Below the pieces are notes generated by a model. The model was not told the DNA's origin, searched no databases, and saw only the letters and a list, made by a program, of their open reading frames with translations. Shown here piece by piece: positions 53,074 through 63,858 of a DNA stretch of 64,000 nt. The stretch spans positions 1,984,001 to 2,048,000 of the forward strand of contig NZ_CP098774.1 in the NCBI RefSeq assembly GCF_028473665.1, written 5' to 3'. The stretch comes from Sphingomonas sp. QA11. GTDB taxonomy: Bacteria > Pseudomonadota > Alphaproteobacteria > Sphingomonadales > Sphingomonadaceae. Numbering within the stretch: the first letter of the stretch is position 1; each line of letters begins with the position of its first letter. The position numbers and the translations under genes are program-made.

Positions 53074-55809
53074 TCATACCGCCCCGTGGCAGTGCTTGTA
53101 CTTGCGGCCCGACCCGCAAGGACACGATGCGTTGCGGCTCACCTTGCCTTCCCAGTCGGCCGGGTCCTCGCCCACCTCCTCCCCGGTCGGCCGCGGGATC
53201 GATAGCGGCGGCAAGGTCGTGGTCAAAAGGCCGCGGGTGCCGGCGTCGAAATCCGCGCTGTCGTCGTCGCCGCTGAACGGGTCGAAATGCGTGGTGATGA
53301 AGTCCGGCAGGTCGGGCAACGCCGGCCGCTCCTCGAGCTGGAACTGCGCATGCGCGATGGTGCGGGTCACGTCCTCGCGAATATTGCCCAGCATCCGCTC
53401 GAACAGCGAAAAGGCTTCCTGCTTATATTCGTTGATCGGCGTCTTTTGCGCATAGGCGCGCAGGTGGACGACCTGGCGCAGCGCGTCGAGCGTCGCCAGA
53501 TGCTCCTTCCAGTGATGGTCGAGATTCTGCAGCAGGATCGACTTCTCTACCTGGATCCACTGCTCCGGCTCAAGCATCGCGGCCTTCTCAGCGACCATCG
53601 CATCGGCCGCCTCGCGCACGCGCTCCTCGACTACCTCCGGATCGATCGCCTCTTCCTTCAGCCAGTCGTCGATCGGCGGCTCGAGCGCGAGCATCTCGGC
53701 CAGCTTCGTGCGCATGCCCTCGATATCCCATTGCTCGGGATAGCTGTTGGGCGGGCACGCATCGCCGACGATTGAATTGACCAGTTCGGTGCGCATGTCG
53801 GCAACGACATCGCCGACCGTGTCGGCATCCATGATGTCAGCGCGCTGCTCGTAGATCACCTTGCGCTGGTCGTTCATCACGTCGTCATATTCGACGACCT
53901 GCTTGCGGATGTCGTAGTTGCGCGCCTCGACCTTCTTCTGTGCCGTCTCGATCGCCTTGGAGAGCCATTTCGATCCGATCGCCTCCCCGTCGCCGATGTT
54001 CGACCGCATCATCCGCGCGAACAGCGTGTCCGGCCCGAAAATGCGCAGCAGGTCGTCGTCGAGGCTCAGGTAGAAGCGGCTGAGGCCCGGGTCGCCCTGA
54101 CGGCCCGAACGACCGCGAAGCTGGTTGTCGATGCGGCGGCTCTCGTGCCGCTCGGTGCCCAGCACGAACAAGCCGCCCGAAGCGAGCACCTCCGCCTTCT
54201 CGGCGGAGATCTCAGCCTTGATCCTGGCGATCGCGGCCTCGCGCTCCGGCCCCTCGGGCATCTCGGCCAGCTCGTCGTTGACGCGGAATTCCAGGTTGCC
54301 GCCAAGCTGGATGTCGGTGCCGCGGCCGGCCATGTTGGTGGCGATCGTCACCACGCTCTTGCGCCCGGCCTGCGCCACGATGTGCGCCTCGCGTTCATGC
54401 TGGCGCGCGTTGAGCACCTCGTGCTTCACGCCTTCCTTGACGAGGAATTCGGACAGCAATTCCGACTTCTCGATCGAGACGGTGCCGACCAGCACCGGCT
54501 GGCCCAGCTCGGCGTGATGCTTGATCTTCTTGGCGATCGCCTGGAACTTGTCGGCGGTGTCCTTGTAGAACTCGTCCTCCTCGTCGACGCGCTTCACGCC
54601 GACGTTGGTCGGGATGGTGACGACATTCATCTTGTAGATGTCGTAGAATTCGGCCGCTTCGGTCGCCGCGGTACCGGTCATGCCGGAGAGCTTGGGATAC
54701 ATGCGGAAATAATTCTGGAAGGTGATCGAGGCCATGGTCTGGTTCTCGGGCTCGATCTGCACGCCCTCCTTCGCCTCGACCGCCTGGTGAAGGCCGTCCG
54801 ACCAACGCCGGCCATCCATCATCCGGCCAGTGAACTCATCGATGATGATGACCTTGCCGTCCTTGACGATATAGTCGGTGTCGAGCTTGAACATCATGTT
54901 CGCGCGCAGCGCCTGGTTGGTGTGGTGCACCACCTGGGTGTTCTCGAAATCATAGAGGTTCGCGCCCTGGAGCAGGCCGGCCGCCTCGAGCATGCGCTCG
55001 ACCTTCTCCGTGCCGTCCTCGGTCAGGATGATCGACTTCTGCTTCTCGTCCTTCTCATAGTCCTCGGCGGTGAGCTGCTTCACCACCGCGTCGACGCTCT
55101 TGTACAGATCGGACTTGTCGTCGGTCGGACCGGAAATGATCAGCGGCGTGCGCGCCTCGTCGATCAGGATCGAATCGACCTCGTCGACGATCGCGAAGTT
55201 GAAGGCGCGCTGCACCATCGAGCTGCGCTCATACTTCATGTTGTCGCGCAGATAGTCGAAGCCGAACTCGTTGTTCGTGCCGTAGGTGATGTCCGAATGG
55301 TACGCGTCGCGGCGCTGCTGGTCGGTCAGGTTGGGGATGATCACGCCGACGGTGAGTCCCAAGAAGCGATAGACCTGGCCCATCCAGCCGGCATCGCGCT
55401 CCGCCAGATAGTCGTTGACCGTGACGACATGCACGCCGGTGCCCGGCAGCGCGTTGAGATAGGTCGCGAGCGTCGCGACCAGCGTCTTGCCCTCGCCGGT
55501 GCGCATCTCGGCGATCTCGCCGCGGTGGAGCACGATGCCGCCGACCATCTGAACGTCGTAATGGCGCTGGCCGAGCGCCCGCTTCGCCGCCTCGCGCACC
55601 GTGGCGAACGCCTCGGGCAGCAGGTCGTCGAGCTTGGTGCCGTTCGCCAGCCGCTCGCGGAACAGGATGGTCTGGTTGGAAAGCTCGGCGTCGGTCATCG
55701 CCGAGATGGTTGGTTCGAACGCCGCGATCTTCGCGACGATGGAGCCGAGCGACTTGACGTAACGGTCGTTCGAAGAGCCGAAAAGCGATTTGGCAAAGCC
55801 GCCGAGCAT
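53074..55809 (-). CDS. secA: Protein translocase ATPase SecA
   Basis: The 911-residue protein has the full SecA layout: [14 protein letters not shown] (Walker A, about 105), [19 protein letters not shown] (DEVD box), [21 protein letters not shown], and the C-terminal zinc-binding SEC-C tail [13 protein letters not shown]. It drives preprotein export through SecYEG. It ends at the strong terminator. Confidence 0.98.
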   Translation of the reverse strand: MLGGFAKSLFGSSNDRYVKSLGSIVAKIAAFEPTISAMTDAELSNQTILFRERLANGTKLDDLLPEAFATVREAAKRALGQRHYDVQMVGGIVLHRGEIAEMRTGEGKTLVATLATYLNALPGTGVHVVTVNDYLAERDAGWMGQVYRFLGLTVGVIIPNLTDQQRRDAYHSDITYGTNNEFGFDYLRDNMKYERSSMVQRAFNFAIVDEVDSILIDEARTPLIISGPTDDKSDLYKSVDAVVKQLTAEDYEKDEKQKSIILTEDGTEKVERMLEAAGLLQGANLYDFENTQVVHHTNQALRANMMFKLDTDYIVKDGKVIIIDEFTGRMMDGRRWSDGLHQAVEAKEGVQIEPENQTMASITFQNYFRMYPKLSGMTGTAATEAAEFYDIYKMNVVTIPTNVGVKRVDEEDEFYKDTADKFQAIAKKIKHHAELGQPVLVGTVSIEKSELLSEFLVKEGVKHEVLNARQHEREAHIVAQAGRKSVVTIATNMAGRGTDIQLGGNLEFRVNDELAEMPEGPEREAAIARIKAEISAEKAEVLASGGLFVLGTERHESRRIDNQLRGRSGRQGDPGLSRFYLSLDDDLLRIFGPDTLFARMMRSNIGDGEAIGSKWLSKAIETAQKKVEARNYDIRKQVVEYDDVMNDQRKVIYEQRADIMDADTVGDVVADMRTELVNSIVGDACPPNSYPEQWDIEGMRTKLAEMLALEPPIDDWLKEEAIDPEVVEERVREAADAMVAEKAAMLEPEQWIQVEKSILLQNLDHHWKEHLATLDALRQVVHLRAYAQKTPINEYKQEAFSLFERMLGNIREDVTRTIAHAQFQLEERPALPDLPDFITTHFDPFSGDDDSADFDAGTRGLLTTTLPPLSIPRPTGEEVGEDPADWEGKVSRNASCPCGSGRKYKHCHGAV

Positions 55810-55909
55810 GGAGAATTCCCGATCTTTGAAGGCATGGCCGCCGGATCGTGCCGGGCGGCGGAATGGACATGACGAAAGGAACCGGCCGAAGCCGGATCAG
55901 GCGGTCGCG

Positions 55910-56173
55910 CTATTCGCGACGACGCTCCGCATAGAGCGGATAGGCATGGTCGAGCGAAAACACCGCATTCACGCCCACTGACGCTGCCGCGACGAGCGCC
56001 GGCATCGCCTGAACGATCGGCCGAGCCGCGACGCGCGCGGCGGCCGGCGCAGTCGTGCGCGCCGTGGATGCCTCGACCACTGCCTGATGCAGCCGCACCT
56101 CGGGAGCCCGCACGCCGGAAATCGCGCCGGTCAGCGCGCTCAGCAGGGCGGAAAGGATGAGAAGCAGTTCCAT
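55910..56173 (-). CDS. Small hypothetical protein upstream of secA
   Basis: The 87-residue product starts MELLLILSALLSALTGAISG, a hydrophobic helix. An Ala-rich segment and an ending with YPLYAERRRE follow. It looks like a small membrane-anchored protein found only in relatives. No function is recognised. A longer frame from 56227 has no better support. Confidence 0.55.
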   Translation of the reverse strand: MELLLILSALLSALTGAISGVRAPEVRLHQAVVEASTARTTAPAAARVAARPIVQAMPALVAAASVGVNAVFSLDHAYPLYAERRRE

Positions 56174-56236
56174 CGCGGCGTGCGATGTAGTGGGTCGGGA
56201 TGCGGGCGTCCAGCGATTGCTCATCACGAAAACCGT

Positions 56237-56701
56237 TCAGTTCTGCGGCAATACCCATCGGACCGGCACCGTATAATCGCCGATGGTCGCCACACCGTTT
56301 CGATCTCGTGCCGGTGTGAAGGTCGCCTGCTTCATCAGGATCGTACAGGTCGTTGAATCGAGGCTCTTCGATCCGCTGCCGGTTGTGATCGTACAATCGG
56401 TCGGTGCCCCTGTCGCATCGACCACGACTTTCGCCACCGTACGCCCCTGTTGACCAAGGCGTATTGCGTCGGGCGGATAGGCATCCTCCTCGAACCAGAC
56501 GCCCGGACTATCGACTGGCGCCGCCTTCGCTCCGGCCAGCGTACGATCAGGCGGCGGCACGACCCGTCCGCCAAGCGCGATCCACAGGCGCGGCCCATAT
56601 TGCTCGAAGCCGAGGACGATCATCACGATCAGCAACAGGAAGAGCACCACAGCCGTGAAGACCACCGCGATCGTGACGCTCCGCCCCTCTCCGATGATCA
56701 T
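56237..56701 (-). CDS. TonB-like protein (TonB C-terminal domain)
   Basis: The 154-residue protein has one N-terminal transmembrane helix (about 9-31), a short proline-containing linker and a TonB C-terminal domain (YPPDAIRLGQQGRTVAKVVVD, then CTITTGSGSKSLD and FTPARDRNG). It could be a small energy transducer or a periplasmic relative. No exbB/exbD genes are adjacent. Confidence 0.72.
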   Translation of the reverse strand: MIIGEGRSVTIAVVFTAVVLFLLLIVMIVLGFEQYGPRLWIALGGRVVPPPDRTLAGAKAAPVDSPGVWFEEDAYPPDAIRLGQQGRTVAKVVVDATGAPTDCTITTGSGSKSLDSTTCTILMKQATFTPARDRNGVATIGDYTVPVRWVLPQN

Positions 56702-56809
56702 GCCGCCTAAATTGTCCCCGTCCCGATGATACAGGCGAATGGCGCGCTGGCCACGCTTTTGGCGGCAACGGCATTTGCCTCCCGCACGCCGGGCCTTATT
56801 AGGGCGCCC

Positions 56810-58039
56810 ATGTCCAGCACCCGCTCCCCGCTCGCGCCTGAAGGCTTTCCCGATCTCCCGGCGATCCCGGGCGTGACGCCGCGCATCGCCCGCGCGCGCT
56901 ACAAGAGCTGGGATCGCTGCGACCTGACCTTCGTCACGCTCGATCCGGGCACGGCGGTGGCCGGCGTGCTGACCCGGAGCCGCTGCCCGTCGCCCGAGGT
57001 GGAATGGTGCCGCAAGGCGCTGGTGCTCGGCCAGGCGCGCGCGCTGGTGGTCAATGCTGGAAATTCCAACGCCTTCACCGGCGATCGCGGCCGCGCGGCG
57101 GTGGAGAATCTCGCCGCCCGCGTCGCCGGCCGGCTCGGTTGCCAGCCCTCCGACGTATTCGTCGCCTCGACCGGCGTGATCGGCGTGCCGCTGCCGATCG
57201 ACAAGAGCGAGGCCGGTCTCGATGCCGCCTTCCAGGCCGATCCGTGCAGTTGGGAAGACGCCGCCGCCACGATCATGACCACCGATACCTTCACCAAGGC
57301 CGCGGTCACCCAGGCAGTGATCGGCGACAGGACGGTCAGTCTCGTCGGCATCATCAAGGGGTCAGGCATGATCATGCCTGACATGGCGACGATGCTCGGC
57401 TTCATCTTCACCGATGCCGCCGTCGATCCCGCCTTCCTCCAGGCCGCACTCTCCGACGCGAACGTGAAGAGCTTCTCCTGCATCACGGTCGACAGCGATA
57501 CCTCGACCAGCGACACCGTGCTCGCCTTCGCGACCGGCAAGGCAGGCAATGTTCCGCTCGCCTCGTCCGACGACGCCGGGGCTGACGCCTTCCGTGCGGC
57601 GCTTGCGGATCTCTGCCTGCAACTTGCCCATCTCGTCGTGCGCGATGGCGAGGGGGCATCGAAGTTCATCACTATCGACGTCACCGGCGCCGAAAGCGAC
57701 CGCAGCGCGCGAGTCATCGCGATGTCGATCGCCAACTCCCCGCTGGTGAAGACCGCCATCGCCGGCGAGGACGCTAATTGGGGCCGTGTCGTGATGGCCG
57801 TCGGCAAGGCCGGCGAACCGGCCGAGCGCGACAGGCTCGCCATCCGCTTCGGCGAAACCCAGGTCGCGCGCGACGGCCTCGCGGTGACCGGCTATGACGA
57901 GACACCCGTCGCGGCGCACCTCAAGGGCAGCGAGATCGACATCGGCGTCGATCTGGGCCTCGGCGACGGACGCGCCACGGTTTGGACCTGCGACCTGACC
58001 CACGGCTATATCGCGATCAACGCCGATTACCGGAGCTGA
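56810..58039 (+). CDS. argJ: Bifunctional glutamate N-acetyltransferase / amino-acid acetyltransferase
   Basis: The 409-residue ArgJ has the autoprocessing site MATMLGF, where T194 is the nucleophile. It also has VNAGNSNAFTG near residue 81 and the DGEGASKF and GEDANWGR motifs. It moves the acetyl group between ornithine and glutamate in arginine synthesis. ATG 56810 starts the typical N-terminus; upstream codons in frame are not conserved-looking. Confidence 0.95.
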   Translation: MSSTRSPLAPEGFPDLPAIPGVTPRIARARYKSWDRCDLTFVTLDPGTAVAGVLTRSRCPSPEVEWCRKALVLGQARALVVNAGNSNAFTGDRGRAAVENLAARVAGRLGCQPSDVFVASTGVIGVPLPIDKSEAGLDAAFQADPCSWEDAAATIMTTDTFTKAAVTQAVIGDRTVSLVGIIKGSGMIMPDMATMLGFIFTDAAVDPAFLQAALSDANVKSFSCITVDSDTSTSDTVLAFATGKAGNVPLASSDDAGADAFRAALADLCLQLAHLVVRDGEGASKFITIDVTGAESDRSARVIAMSIANSPLVKTAIAGEDANWGRVVMAVGKAGEPAERDRLAIRFGETQVARDGLAVTGYDETPVAAHLKGSEIDIGVDLGLGDGRATVWTCDLTHGYIAINADYRS

Positions 58040-58046
58040 CCCCCTT

Positions 58047-58064
58047 CCCCGGCCCTCGCCGGGG
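58047..58064. terminator. Short GC hairpin after argJ
   Basis: CCCCGGC (58047-58053) pairs with GCCGGGG (58058-58064) around a four-base loop, 8 bp after the argJ stop. There is no T-run, so it is a weak terminator or a spacer hairpin before the next gene. Confidence 0.4.
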
Positions 58065-58092
58065 AGGCGCATTATTTGAAGGGCACGGAGGC

Positions 58093-58704
58093 ATGCTGAC
58101 CATCTGGGGTCGCCTGAACTCGCACAACGTGAAGAAAGTCGCATGGTTCGCCGAAGAGGCTGGCCTCGCCTATGTCCGGCATGATGTCGGTGGCCAGTTT
58201 GGCATGGACGCCGACTATCTCGCGCGGAATCCCAACGCCCTGATCCCGACGATCGACGATGGCGAGGTGACCCTGTGGGAATCCAACGCGATCCTGCGCT
58301 ATCTCGCCGCGCGTCATGCGCCGGATCGTTTCTGGCCCGCTGCTCCCGCTGCGCGGGCGATGGCCGATCGCTGGATGGACTGGCAGATCGATTATGCCGA
58401 AACCCAGCGCGACGCGTTCGTGAACCTGGTCAGGCGCCCGGAAGGACAGCGCGATGCTGATGCGATCAGGCGATCGGTCGACGCCTGCACCCGGAAGATG
58501 GCGGTGCTCGACGCCCATCTCGCGCTGAGCCCCTGGCTGTCGGGTGACGCCTTCGGCATCGGCGACGTACCGATGGGCGTCTATGCTCATAGCTGGTTCA
58601 CCCTGCCGATCGAGCGGCCGGACCTGCCCAACGTAACCGACTGGTACACCAGCCTCCAGGCACGCCCCGGCTATGCCAGCCAGGTGATGATCCCGCTCAC
58701 CTGA
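58093..58704 (+). CDS. Glutathione S-transferase family protein
   Basis: The 203-residue protein has an N-terminal thioredoxin-like domain (LTIWGRLNSHNVKKVAWFAEEAGL, then NPNALIPTIDDG and WESNAILRYLA). A helical C-terminal domain with FGIGDVPMGVYAH follows. It would conjugate or reduce using glutathione; the substrate is unknown. It is separated from argJ by a short GC hairpin. Confidence 0.9.
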   Translation: MLTIWGRLNSHNVKKVAWFAEEAGLAYVRHDVGGQFGMDADYLARNPNALIPTIDDGEVTLWESNAILRYLAARHAPDRFWPAAPAARAMADRWMDWQIDYAETQRDAFVNLVRRPEGQRDADAIRRSVDACTRKMAVLDAHLALSPWLSGDAFGIGDVPMGVYAHSWFTLPIERPDLPNVTDWYTSLQARPGYASQVMIPLT

Positions 58705-58775
58705 CTTGACGGCCCCTTCGCCCCGGGGCATTCGGCCGCCGTCGCACTCAGGCGACGTTATGACAGGAGGCCGTC

Positions 58776-59021
58776 ATGCACCGCATCGACCAACTCGCCG
58801 ACCTGCCCTGCTTTCGAGGTCAGCTCGAAGCGGCGTAAGGGATATCCGTCCGAGACGAACGTGAAGCGGGGCTTCCGCTTCGTCCATGGTGATATCGAGC
58901 TCATCGAAAAACTCGGCCGGAACGACCCCTGCCCTTGCGCCTCGGGGAAGAGATTTCCGCGCCTGCTGCCTGCAAAGCGGCCGGTTTCGATGGCGCTGAA
59001 CGCCATGACTATTATCGCTAG
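58776..59021 (+). pseudogene. Broken SEC-C motif protein gene
   Basis: An ATG at 58776 has an AGGAGG site but its frame stops at 58838. In the next frame the sequence reads [16 protein letters not shown] and [20 protein letters not shown], a SEC-C zinc motif like the one ending SecA. The second cysteine pair (RACCLQSG) and the tail ([11 protein letters not shown]) appear in two further frames. At least three frameshifts disable it. The final in-frame TAG is the junction with the IS630 element. Confidence 0.5.
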
Positions 59022-60194
59022 TCATCTGAATCTAAAGTTCGGGACATAAATTTTGCTCGGTCTTTTGGCAGGATCGTTTGATCGCGGCGAGGATATCGTC
59101 AGCGGATTTTGTCCATCGGAAGGGTTTTGGGTTGGCATTATGCCGCTCGATGAAGCTGCGGATATCGGCCTCCAACTGGGCAGTTGAGGTGTGAACACCG
59201 CGCTGGATTTGCTTGCGGGTGAGCTCGGCGAACCAGCGCTCGACCTGATTGATCCACGACGCCGATGTTGGGGTGAAATGGACGTGATAGTGCGGCCTGC
59301 GCGCTAACCAGGCCTTGATCATCGGCGTCTTGTGGGTGGCATAATTGTCCATGACAATATGAACGTCGAGGCCGTCTGGAACATTGCCGTCGATCTGTTT
59401 GAGAAAATCGAGAAACTCGGTTGCCCGATGCCGCTTGTAGCATTTGCCGATCACTGCGCCGGTGGCGATGTCGAGGGCCGCAAACAACGACGTCGTACCA
59501 TGCCGAACATAGGTGTTCGTGCGTCGCTCGGGCATGCCGGGCATCATCGGCAACACGGGTTGCTCACGGTCGAGCGCCTGGATCTGCGACTTCTCGTCGA
59601 CGCACAGGATCAGGGCATGGGTCGGCGGCGAAAGATAAAGGCCGACAATGTCCCTGACCTTGTCGACGAACAGCGGATCGGTCGACAGCTTGAACGTCTC
59701 CCCCCGGTGGGGTTGCAGCCCAAAGGCGTTCCACATCCGGCGGATCGTCGTATGGGAGTGACCAGCCGATGCCGCCATGGAACGGATCGACCAGTGGGTC
59801 GCATCAGCGGGTAGCGTTCGCAACGTCCGTTCGATCACCGCCGCGACAGCATCGTCGTCGATCGAGCGAGGGCGGCCGGATCGTGGCTCATCGAGTAACC
59901 CATCGATGCGCTCGTCCACAAACCGCCGACGCCACTTGCCGACCATATGCTCGCTAACGCCCAGTTCCGCTGCCACTCGCTTGCTTTGCAGGCCATCGGC
60001 GCAGCGCAAAACGATACGGCAACGCTCCGATAGCGAGCGCGTCACCCGATGGCGTCGTACCTGTCCCTCCAGATAGTCGTGCTCAGCCGCCGTCAAAATC
60101 AGGACATCAACAGGCCGACCTCGCCCCATCTCGCTTGATCCCGTCGTTCAGACAGGATCAGCATACAATGTAACTTACTTCAGTTCCAGATGAC
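59021..60194. mobile_element. IS630-family insertion sequence
   Basis: The element is 1174 bp with imperfect terminal inverted repeats (GTCATCTGAATCTAAAGT at the left, GTCATCTGGAACTGAAGT at the right) and TA on both sides (59019-59020, 60195-60196), the usual IS630 target duplication. It holds one complete DDE transposase gene. Confidence 0.88.
59032..60129 (-). CDS. IS630-family transposase
   Basis: The 365-residue protein has N-terminal helix-turn-helix domains ([22 protein letters not shown]) and the DDE catalytic core: [18 protein letters not shown] and NQVERWF. It fills nearly the whole element, is uninterrupted and is probably functional. Confidence 0.93.
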   Translation of the reverse strand: MGRGRPVDVLILTAAEHDYLEGQVRRHRVTRSLSERCRIVLRCADGLQSKRVAAELGVSEHMVGKWRRRFVDERIDGLLDEPRSGRPRSIDDDAVAAVIERTLRTLPADATHWSIRSMAASAGHSHTTIRRMWNAFGLQPHRGETFKLSTDPLFVDKVRDIVGLYLSPPTHALILCVDEKSQIQALDREQPVLPMMPGMPERRTNTYVRHGTTSLFAALDIATGAVIGKCYKRHRATEFLDFLKQIDGNVPDGLDVHIVMDNYATHKTPMIKAWLARRPHYHVHFTPTSASWINQVERWFAELTRKQIQRGVHTSTAQLEADIRSFIERHNANPKPFRWTKSADDILAAIKRSCQKTEQNLCPEL

Positions 60195-60302
60195 TAGGTC
60201 GATAAGCAATAATACTTCGACATTTCCGTTCACACTTATCGGAAACTTGCAATTAAAATACAAATTATTCACCGAGATTACTGTCATGCCTTGCGCGCAT
60301 TA

Positions 60303-62732
60303 TTACCAATACCTACCTTCAGTTCTTCCATGTAAGACGTAATGCAACAAAGGATTCATGCCCGCATCTTTCACATCGGGATTAGCAAGGATATAACGGC
60401 CTGAATCGAAATAAGGGTTCGGAAACCTTCCCTCGAATCCGCCGAATTTCAAATAATGGTCCAGCGGATCCATTCCCGACTGTGCCACGTCCGGATATTG
60501 CGACACATACCAGCGATCGTCGAAAGCCTCGGAATGACGCAGTCGATCATAGTCGGAAATCTTCCTGCGCCATCGGGTGAGGAACCGGGGGAGCCTGTTG
60601 TAGAACCGGCGGCTTCCGATCGTATCAACTCCAGCATGGCTATCCCCGCCCCCTGACAAATGGGCTTGTCGCTTCTGGACGTCGAAATTGCCTGGCAATT
60701 CCCGGGCCACGGTTTCATTGATTTGGCGCGCACTATTGGCCGCAGAAAGACTTGCCAAAAGCCAAAACGAGCCTTCGGCGACAGATTGCGACGATGTCGT
60801 CTGCACAATTTGATGCTGATTCAAAACGCCGCTAACATAGTGTGAATTTCTTATGTTTTCATCATGGCTTTTAATGTCACAAAACGCATATGCTGCATTC
60901 AGTGTCATGATCCGACCCTGCCGTGACTGGAGGCAGTGATTGAACGACCATATCAGGTCGGCGTGCAACTCCTCATCGAACTTCTGACTGACCGCGACGT
61001 CTCGCCGGATCGCAATCGGCCCATCGCCAACCCGGTTCCTGACATGTCCGACAAGCGCAGCCTCCCCAACGGCGATGCTGTATCTTATACAGCCCATAGC
61101 ATGATCGACAGCCGGCGGAGAGTCTGGATCGAAGAAGCCGATCTGACATCCTATGGCATCGATCGATCCGTCGCGATCAAATGCGCTCGATACCCTGTAG
61201 AGAAACATGGAATGAAGCAGAGCTCCCGCCGGGACGATTATGACATAGTCGGAGGTGCAGGATTGCACCGCCCTGTTCAGGCTCGCCCCAATGGATTTAT
61301 CCGTCCTGCTCAGGGAAAGCCGGACGTCGGGAGACCGTGCCTCTTTGATTTGCCTTTCGAGCAGGTTGCGCGCGTCGTCGCCTTCGCCGCTCCATGCGAG
61401 AATCAACTCGACATTGCCATGGGCCGACGCTGCAATGTTCCTCATTGTACGCGCGACCTTGGTGGCGTCACCCGCGCCATAGATCACGACGGAGATCCGC
61501 GGATCGTCCGCAGAACCCTCGCGCGGTGGAAGGGCGGGCTTCTCCATACGCCATGGATGCGCAAACGCGGGCAATTGGACTATGGTCAGTCGGTCGTCGA
61601 ACGACGATGCGTGTTTCAGGGCACTCGCCAATCCCGTGGCCGTTCCATCGAATTTGATGCAGTTTACGCCATCGTGCCATAATGTATCCTCTGCGAAGGA
61701 GGGGTTAGTGCCGTTAAGGATGACAAGTGCCCCGAGAAGCGATGCCTCGAACGCAGCCAGGCAGAAGGATTCGCAGGCGCTGGTGATTACCACGACGGAG
61801 CGCGCGATGAGCGCATCGCGGTCAGCACCCTGGATGTCGCCGTCGAATTCGAAGCGTGAACCCAGCGACGACGGAATCTGGTCGATGACGCTCTGCTTTG
61901 AATTTGCGTCGGTAATACGCGCGCAGAATATCGCGCTCCAACCGTTTCCCGCATCGGAATCCAGAAATTCCGAAACGCCGCGAACGAAGATTTCCGGTCG
62001 CTTCACATGCTGGAATTTCGACGTAAAGAGCACTTGGCGTTGCCCGTGCCCCGATCTCCAGCTGACGTCAGGATCGAAATCGGTGATTACTGGCGGCGGA
62101 GAATAAAAATAGCGACTCTCCCACTCTGCAGGATCGAAGCCGAAAACCTCCCTCACCTTATCGAAGTAGGGCCGGGTTTGAGCAATGACGAGATCGCAAT
62201 CGCGAAGGGCCTTACGCTCAATGTCGAATATGCTCAGATCGTTCTCGGTGACCGCATAACGCTCCGTACAAAGCAGCACCCCATGAGGTCCATGGAGCCT
62301 TATACCGATCGGCACCTCGGTGAAGGCGAGACCTAATTTCTTCTCCTGTATCGTACAATAGCCCAAGCCCCCCCAATCGGTGAACTCGATATAGGCAATC
62401 GCGCATTCCTCCGACAACTGGCGCAGCGCCCGCATCGCCACATAGGATCGCCAGTGCCACTCTGTGGCGTCGAAAGCCCATCGCGGCGGAAACACCGCTT
62501 CGCCATCGGTCAAGCCGTGCTCGTCATTGATGTCCGCAAAGATCACATCGATCCCGCGCAATTTGGTCGGGACTTTTTGGGGGGGGGCATAGTCGCCGAC
62601 AATAACGACCGTTACATTCTCTCGCTCTTCGGCCGGTATACTCTCCACCATATTATATATGGCCCTTCCGATACCTCCCCCCGTCAGGGGATAAAGTTCG
62701 AAAGTAACGAAAACGATGCGAGCGCCGGTCAT
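60303..62732 (-). CDS. Large multidomain glycosyltransferase (GT4 plus GT2-like plus C-terminal repeats)
   Basis: The 809-residue protein has three parts. Residues 1-400 look like a GT4 enzyme (FELYPLTGGGIGRAIYNMVE at the start, VLFTSKFQHVKRPEIFVRGV, CESFCLAAFEASLLGALV). Residues about 415-640 resemble a GT2 domain without a clear DxD. The C-terminal 90 residues hold two copies of a repeat (WYVSQYPDVAQSGMDPLDHYLKFGGFEGRFP and YILANPDV...GMNPLLHYVLHG) seen at the end of polysaccharide-related proteins. GTG 62741 is possible; ATG 62732 is better placed behind AAGG. The gene is more AT-rich than the core genes. Confidence 0.78.
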   Translation of the reverse strand: MTGARIVFVTFELYPLTGGGIGRAIYNMVESIPAEERENVTVVIVGDYAPPQKVPTKLRGIDVIFADINDEHGLTDGEAVFPPRWAFDATEWHWRSYVAMRALRQLSEECAIAYIEFTDWGGLGYCTIQEKKLGLAFTEVPIGIRLHGPHGVLLCTERYAVTENDLSIFDIERKALRDCDLVIAQTRPYFDKVREVFGFDPAEWESRYFYSPPPVITDFDPDVSWRSGHGQRQVLFTSKFQHVKRPEIFVRGVSEFLDSDAGNGWSAIFCARITDANSKQSVIDQIPSSLGSRFEFDGDIQGADRDALIARSVVVITSACESFCLAAFEASLLGALVILNGTNPSFAEDTLWHDGVNCIKFDGTATGLASALKHASSFDDRLTIVQLPAFAHPWRMEKPALPPREGSADDPRISVVIYGAGDATKVARTMRNIAASAHGNVELILAWSGEGDDARNLLERQIKEARSPDVRLSLSRTDKSIGASLNRAVQSCTSDYVIIVPAGALLHSMFLYRVSSAFDRDGSIDAIGCQIGFFDPDSPPAVDHAMGCIRYSIAVGEAALVGHVRNRVGDGPIAIRRDVAVSQKFDEELHADLIWSFNHCLQSRQGRIMTLNAAYAFCDIKSHDENIRNSHYVSGVLNQHQIVQTTSSQSVAEGSFWLLASLSAANSARQINETVARELPGNFDVQKRQAHLSGGGDSHAGVDTIGSRRFYNRLPRFLTRWRRKISDYDRLRHSEAFDDRWYVSQYPDVAQSGMDPLDHYLKFGGFEGRFPNPYFDSGRYILANPDVKDAGMNPLLHYVLHGRTEGRYW

Positions 62733-62742
62733 ATGGGACACC

Positions 62743-63858
62743 TTAGATTTTCAAAAACTCAGCATAACGATCAAGCGCCAGTGCATCTATCTTGCCTTGA
62801 TAGTCCAAGACCATATCTTGAATTTCTTTATGTGGCATATCAAGAACTTTTTCTACCGTTTTACGGATTTCGTAAGGTGAGTTATTATGACCTACTGAAA
62901 CCAGTTTCACATAGTCATGATCTTCATACTGATCGAGATAGAGATCCGATCGAACGCAAGGACGCCCCAAAGATTGAGCTTCTACATTGACCATAGGGTG
63001 ACAGTCGATCAGTGACACGTTCAATGTCACACGGGATGCAAGATATCTTTCGAACGTCTCTTCCCTATTCGTCGGCTTCAAAATAATGAGCTTTTCCTGC
63101 ATCGGGAATGGAAGTTCAAGTCCGGAAGCAAACGCCCAGACCTCATCGACATACTCACTTAGACTGGCGCCATAGGCACTTCCGAAAACATTCTTTATCC
63201 AATTGTTCCAACCTGGAACGAATGCTGCAACGCGATCGGACTTTCGCATGGCCTCCTGCTTCATGCCATGCTTGGGGGAGACATTATAAATAAGGGGCTT
63301 GAACAATGGCGCGTTGGGTAATTCCATGCCATTCTTCATGATATGGATACCGGAAAAGTATCCATTTTGAGCCATATCTATCATTTCGAATACAAATTTT
63401 CGTTCCACCTCGTTCCACCACTGGGCGGGCGATCCGTGGAACACCGCGAACAGCCTATCCGTAAGGCCGGCATCGTGGAGCCATCGAATCAGGCTCGCCA
63501 TATTCGCGGAGAACCCGTGGAATATTATCCGATAAGGATTTTCATCCTGAATCTGCAGCGCCAGGACATTCAGCAATGCCTCAGACAGGGTCACTTCCGG
63601 AATGACCAACTTTCTCCCAGGCAACGAACCTGCAGCAGCGCGGATGCCGTGCCATTCCCGGTGGAAAATATGCAGGACGTTGCCAAGACGGGAATCATGC
63701 TGCGCATAACGGACGTCCTGTTCATCGTCCCAGGACCAAGCAGCGCCCTGGCCTGCCCGCTGCGCATCAAGAGCGATGCTTTCCTGGTCAAAACGGGCGA
63801 GTATCCGTTCCAGATCCCGCGAGAACGGGGACCGCTGCCTTTGGCCTTTCAGCATCAT
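62743..63858 (-). CDS. Glycosyltransferase-like protein of unknown specificity
   Basis: From ATG 63858, behind CAGGAG, the product has 371 residues. The C-terminal half has the look of a GT-B donor domain (AAFVPGWNNWIKNV, LNVSLIDCHPMVNVEAQSLGRPCVRSDLY). The N-terminal half is unassigned (RLGNVLHIFHREWHG, VIPEVTLSEALLNVLAL). It ends 11 bp before the next glycosyltransferase gene, so the two are probably co-transcribed. The family is not named. Confidence 0.6.
   Translation of the reverse strand: MMLKGQRQRSPFSRDLERILARFDQESIALDAQRAGQGAAWSWDDEQDVRYAQHDSRLGNVLHIFHREWHGIRAAAGSLPGRKLVIPEVTLSEALLNVLALQIQDENPYRIIFHGFSANMASLIRWLHDAGLTDRLFAVFHGSPAQWWNEVERKFVFEMIDMAQNGYFSGIHIMKNGMELPNAPLFKPLIYNVSPKHGMKQEAMRKSDRVAAFVPGWNNWIKNVFGSAYGASLSEYVDEVWAFASGLELPFPMQEKLIILKPTNREETFERYLASRVTLNVSLIDCHPMVNVEAQSLGRPCVRSDLYLDQYEDHDYVKLVSVGHNNSPYEIRKTVEKVLDMPHKEIQDMVLDYQGKIDALALDRYAEFLKI

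Noticed and set aside
54145..55872. 575-codon + strand frame opposite secA
   Set aside because: SecA motifs are complete on the minus strand; the antisense frame is compositional.
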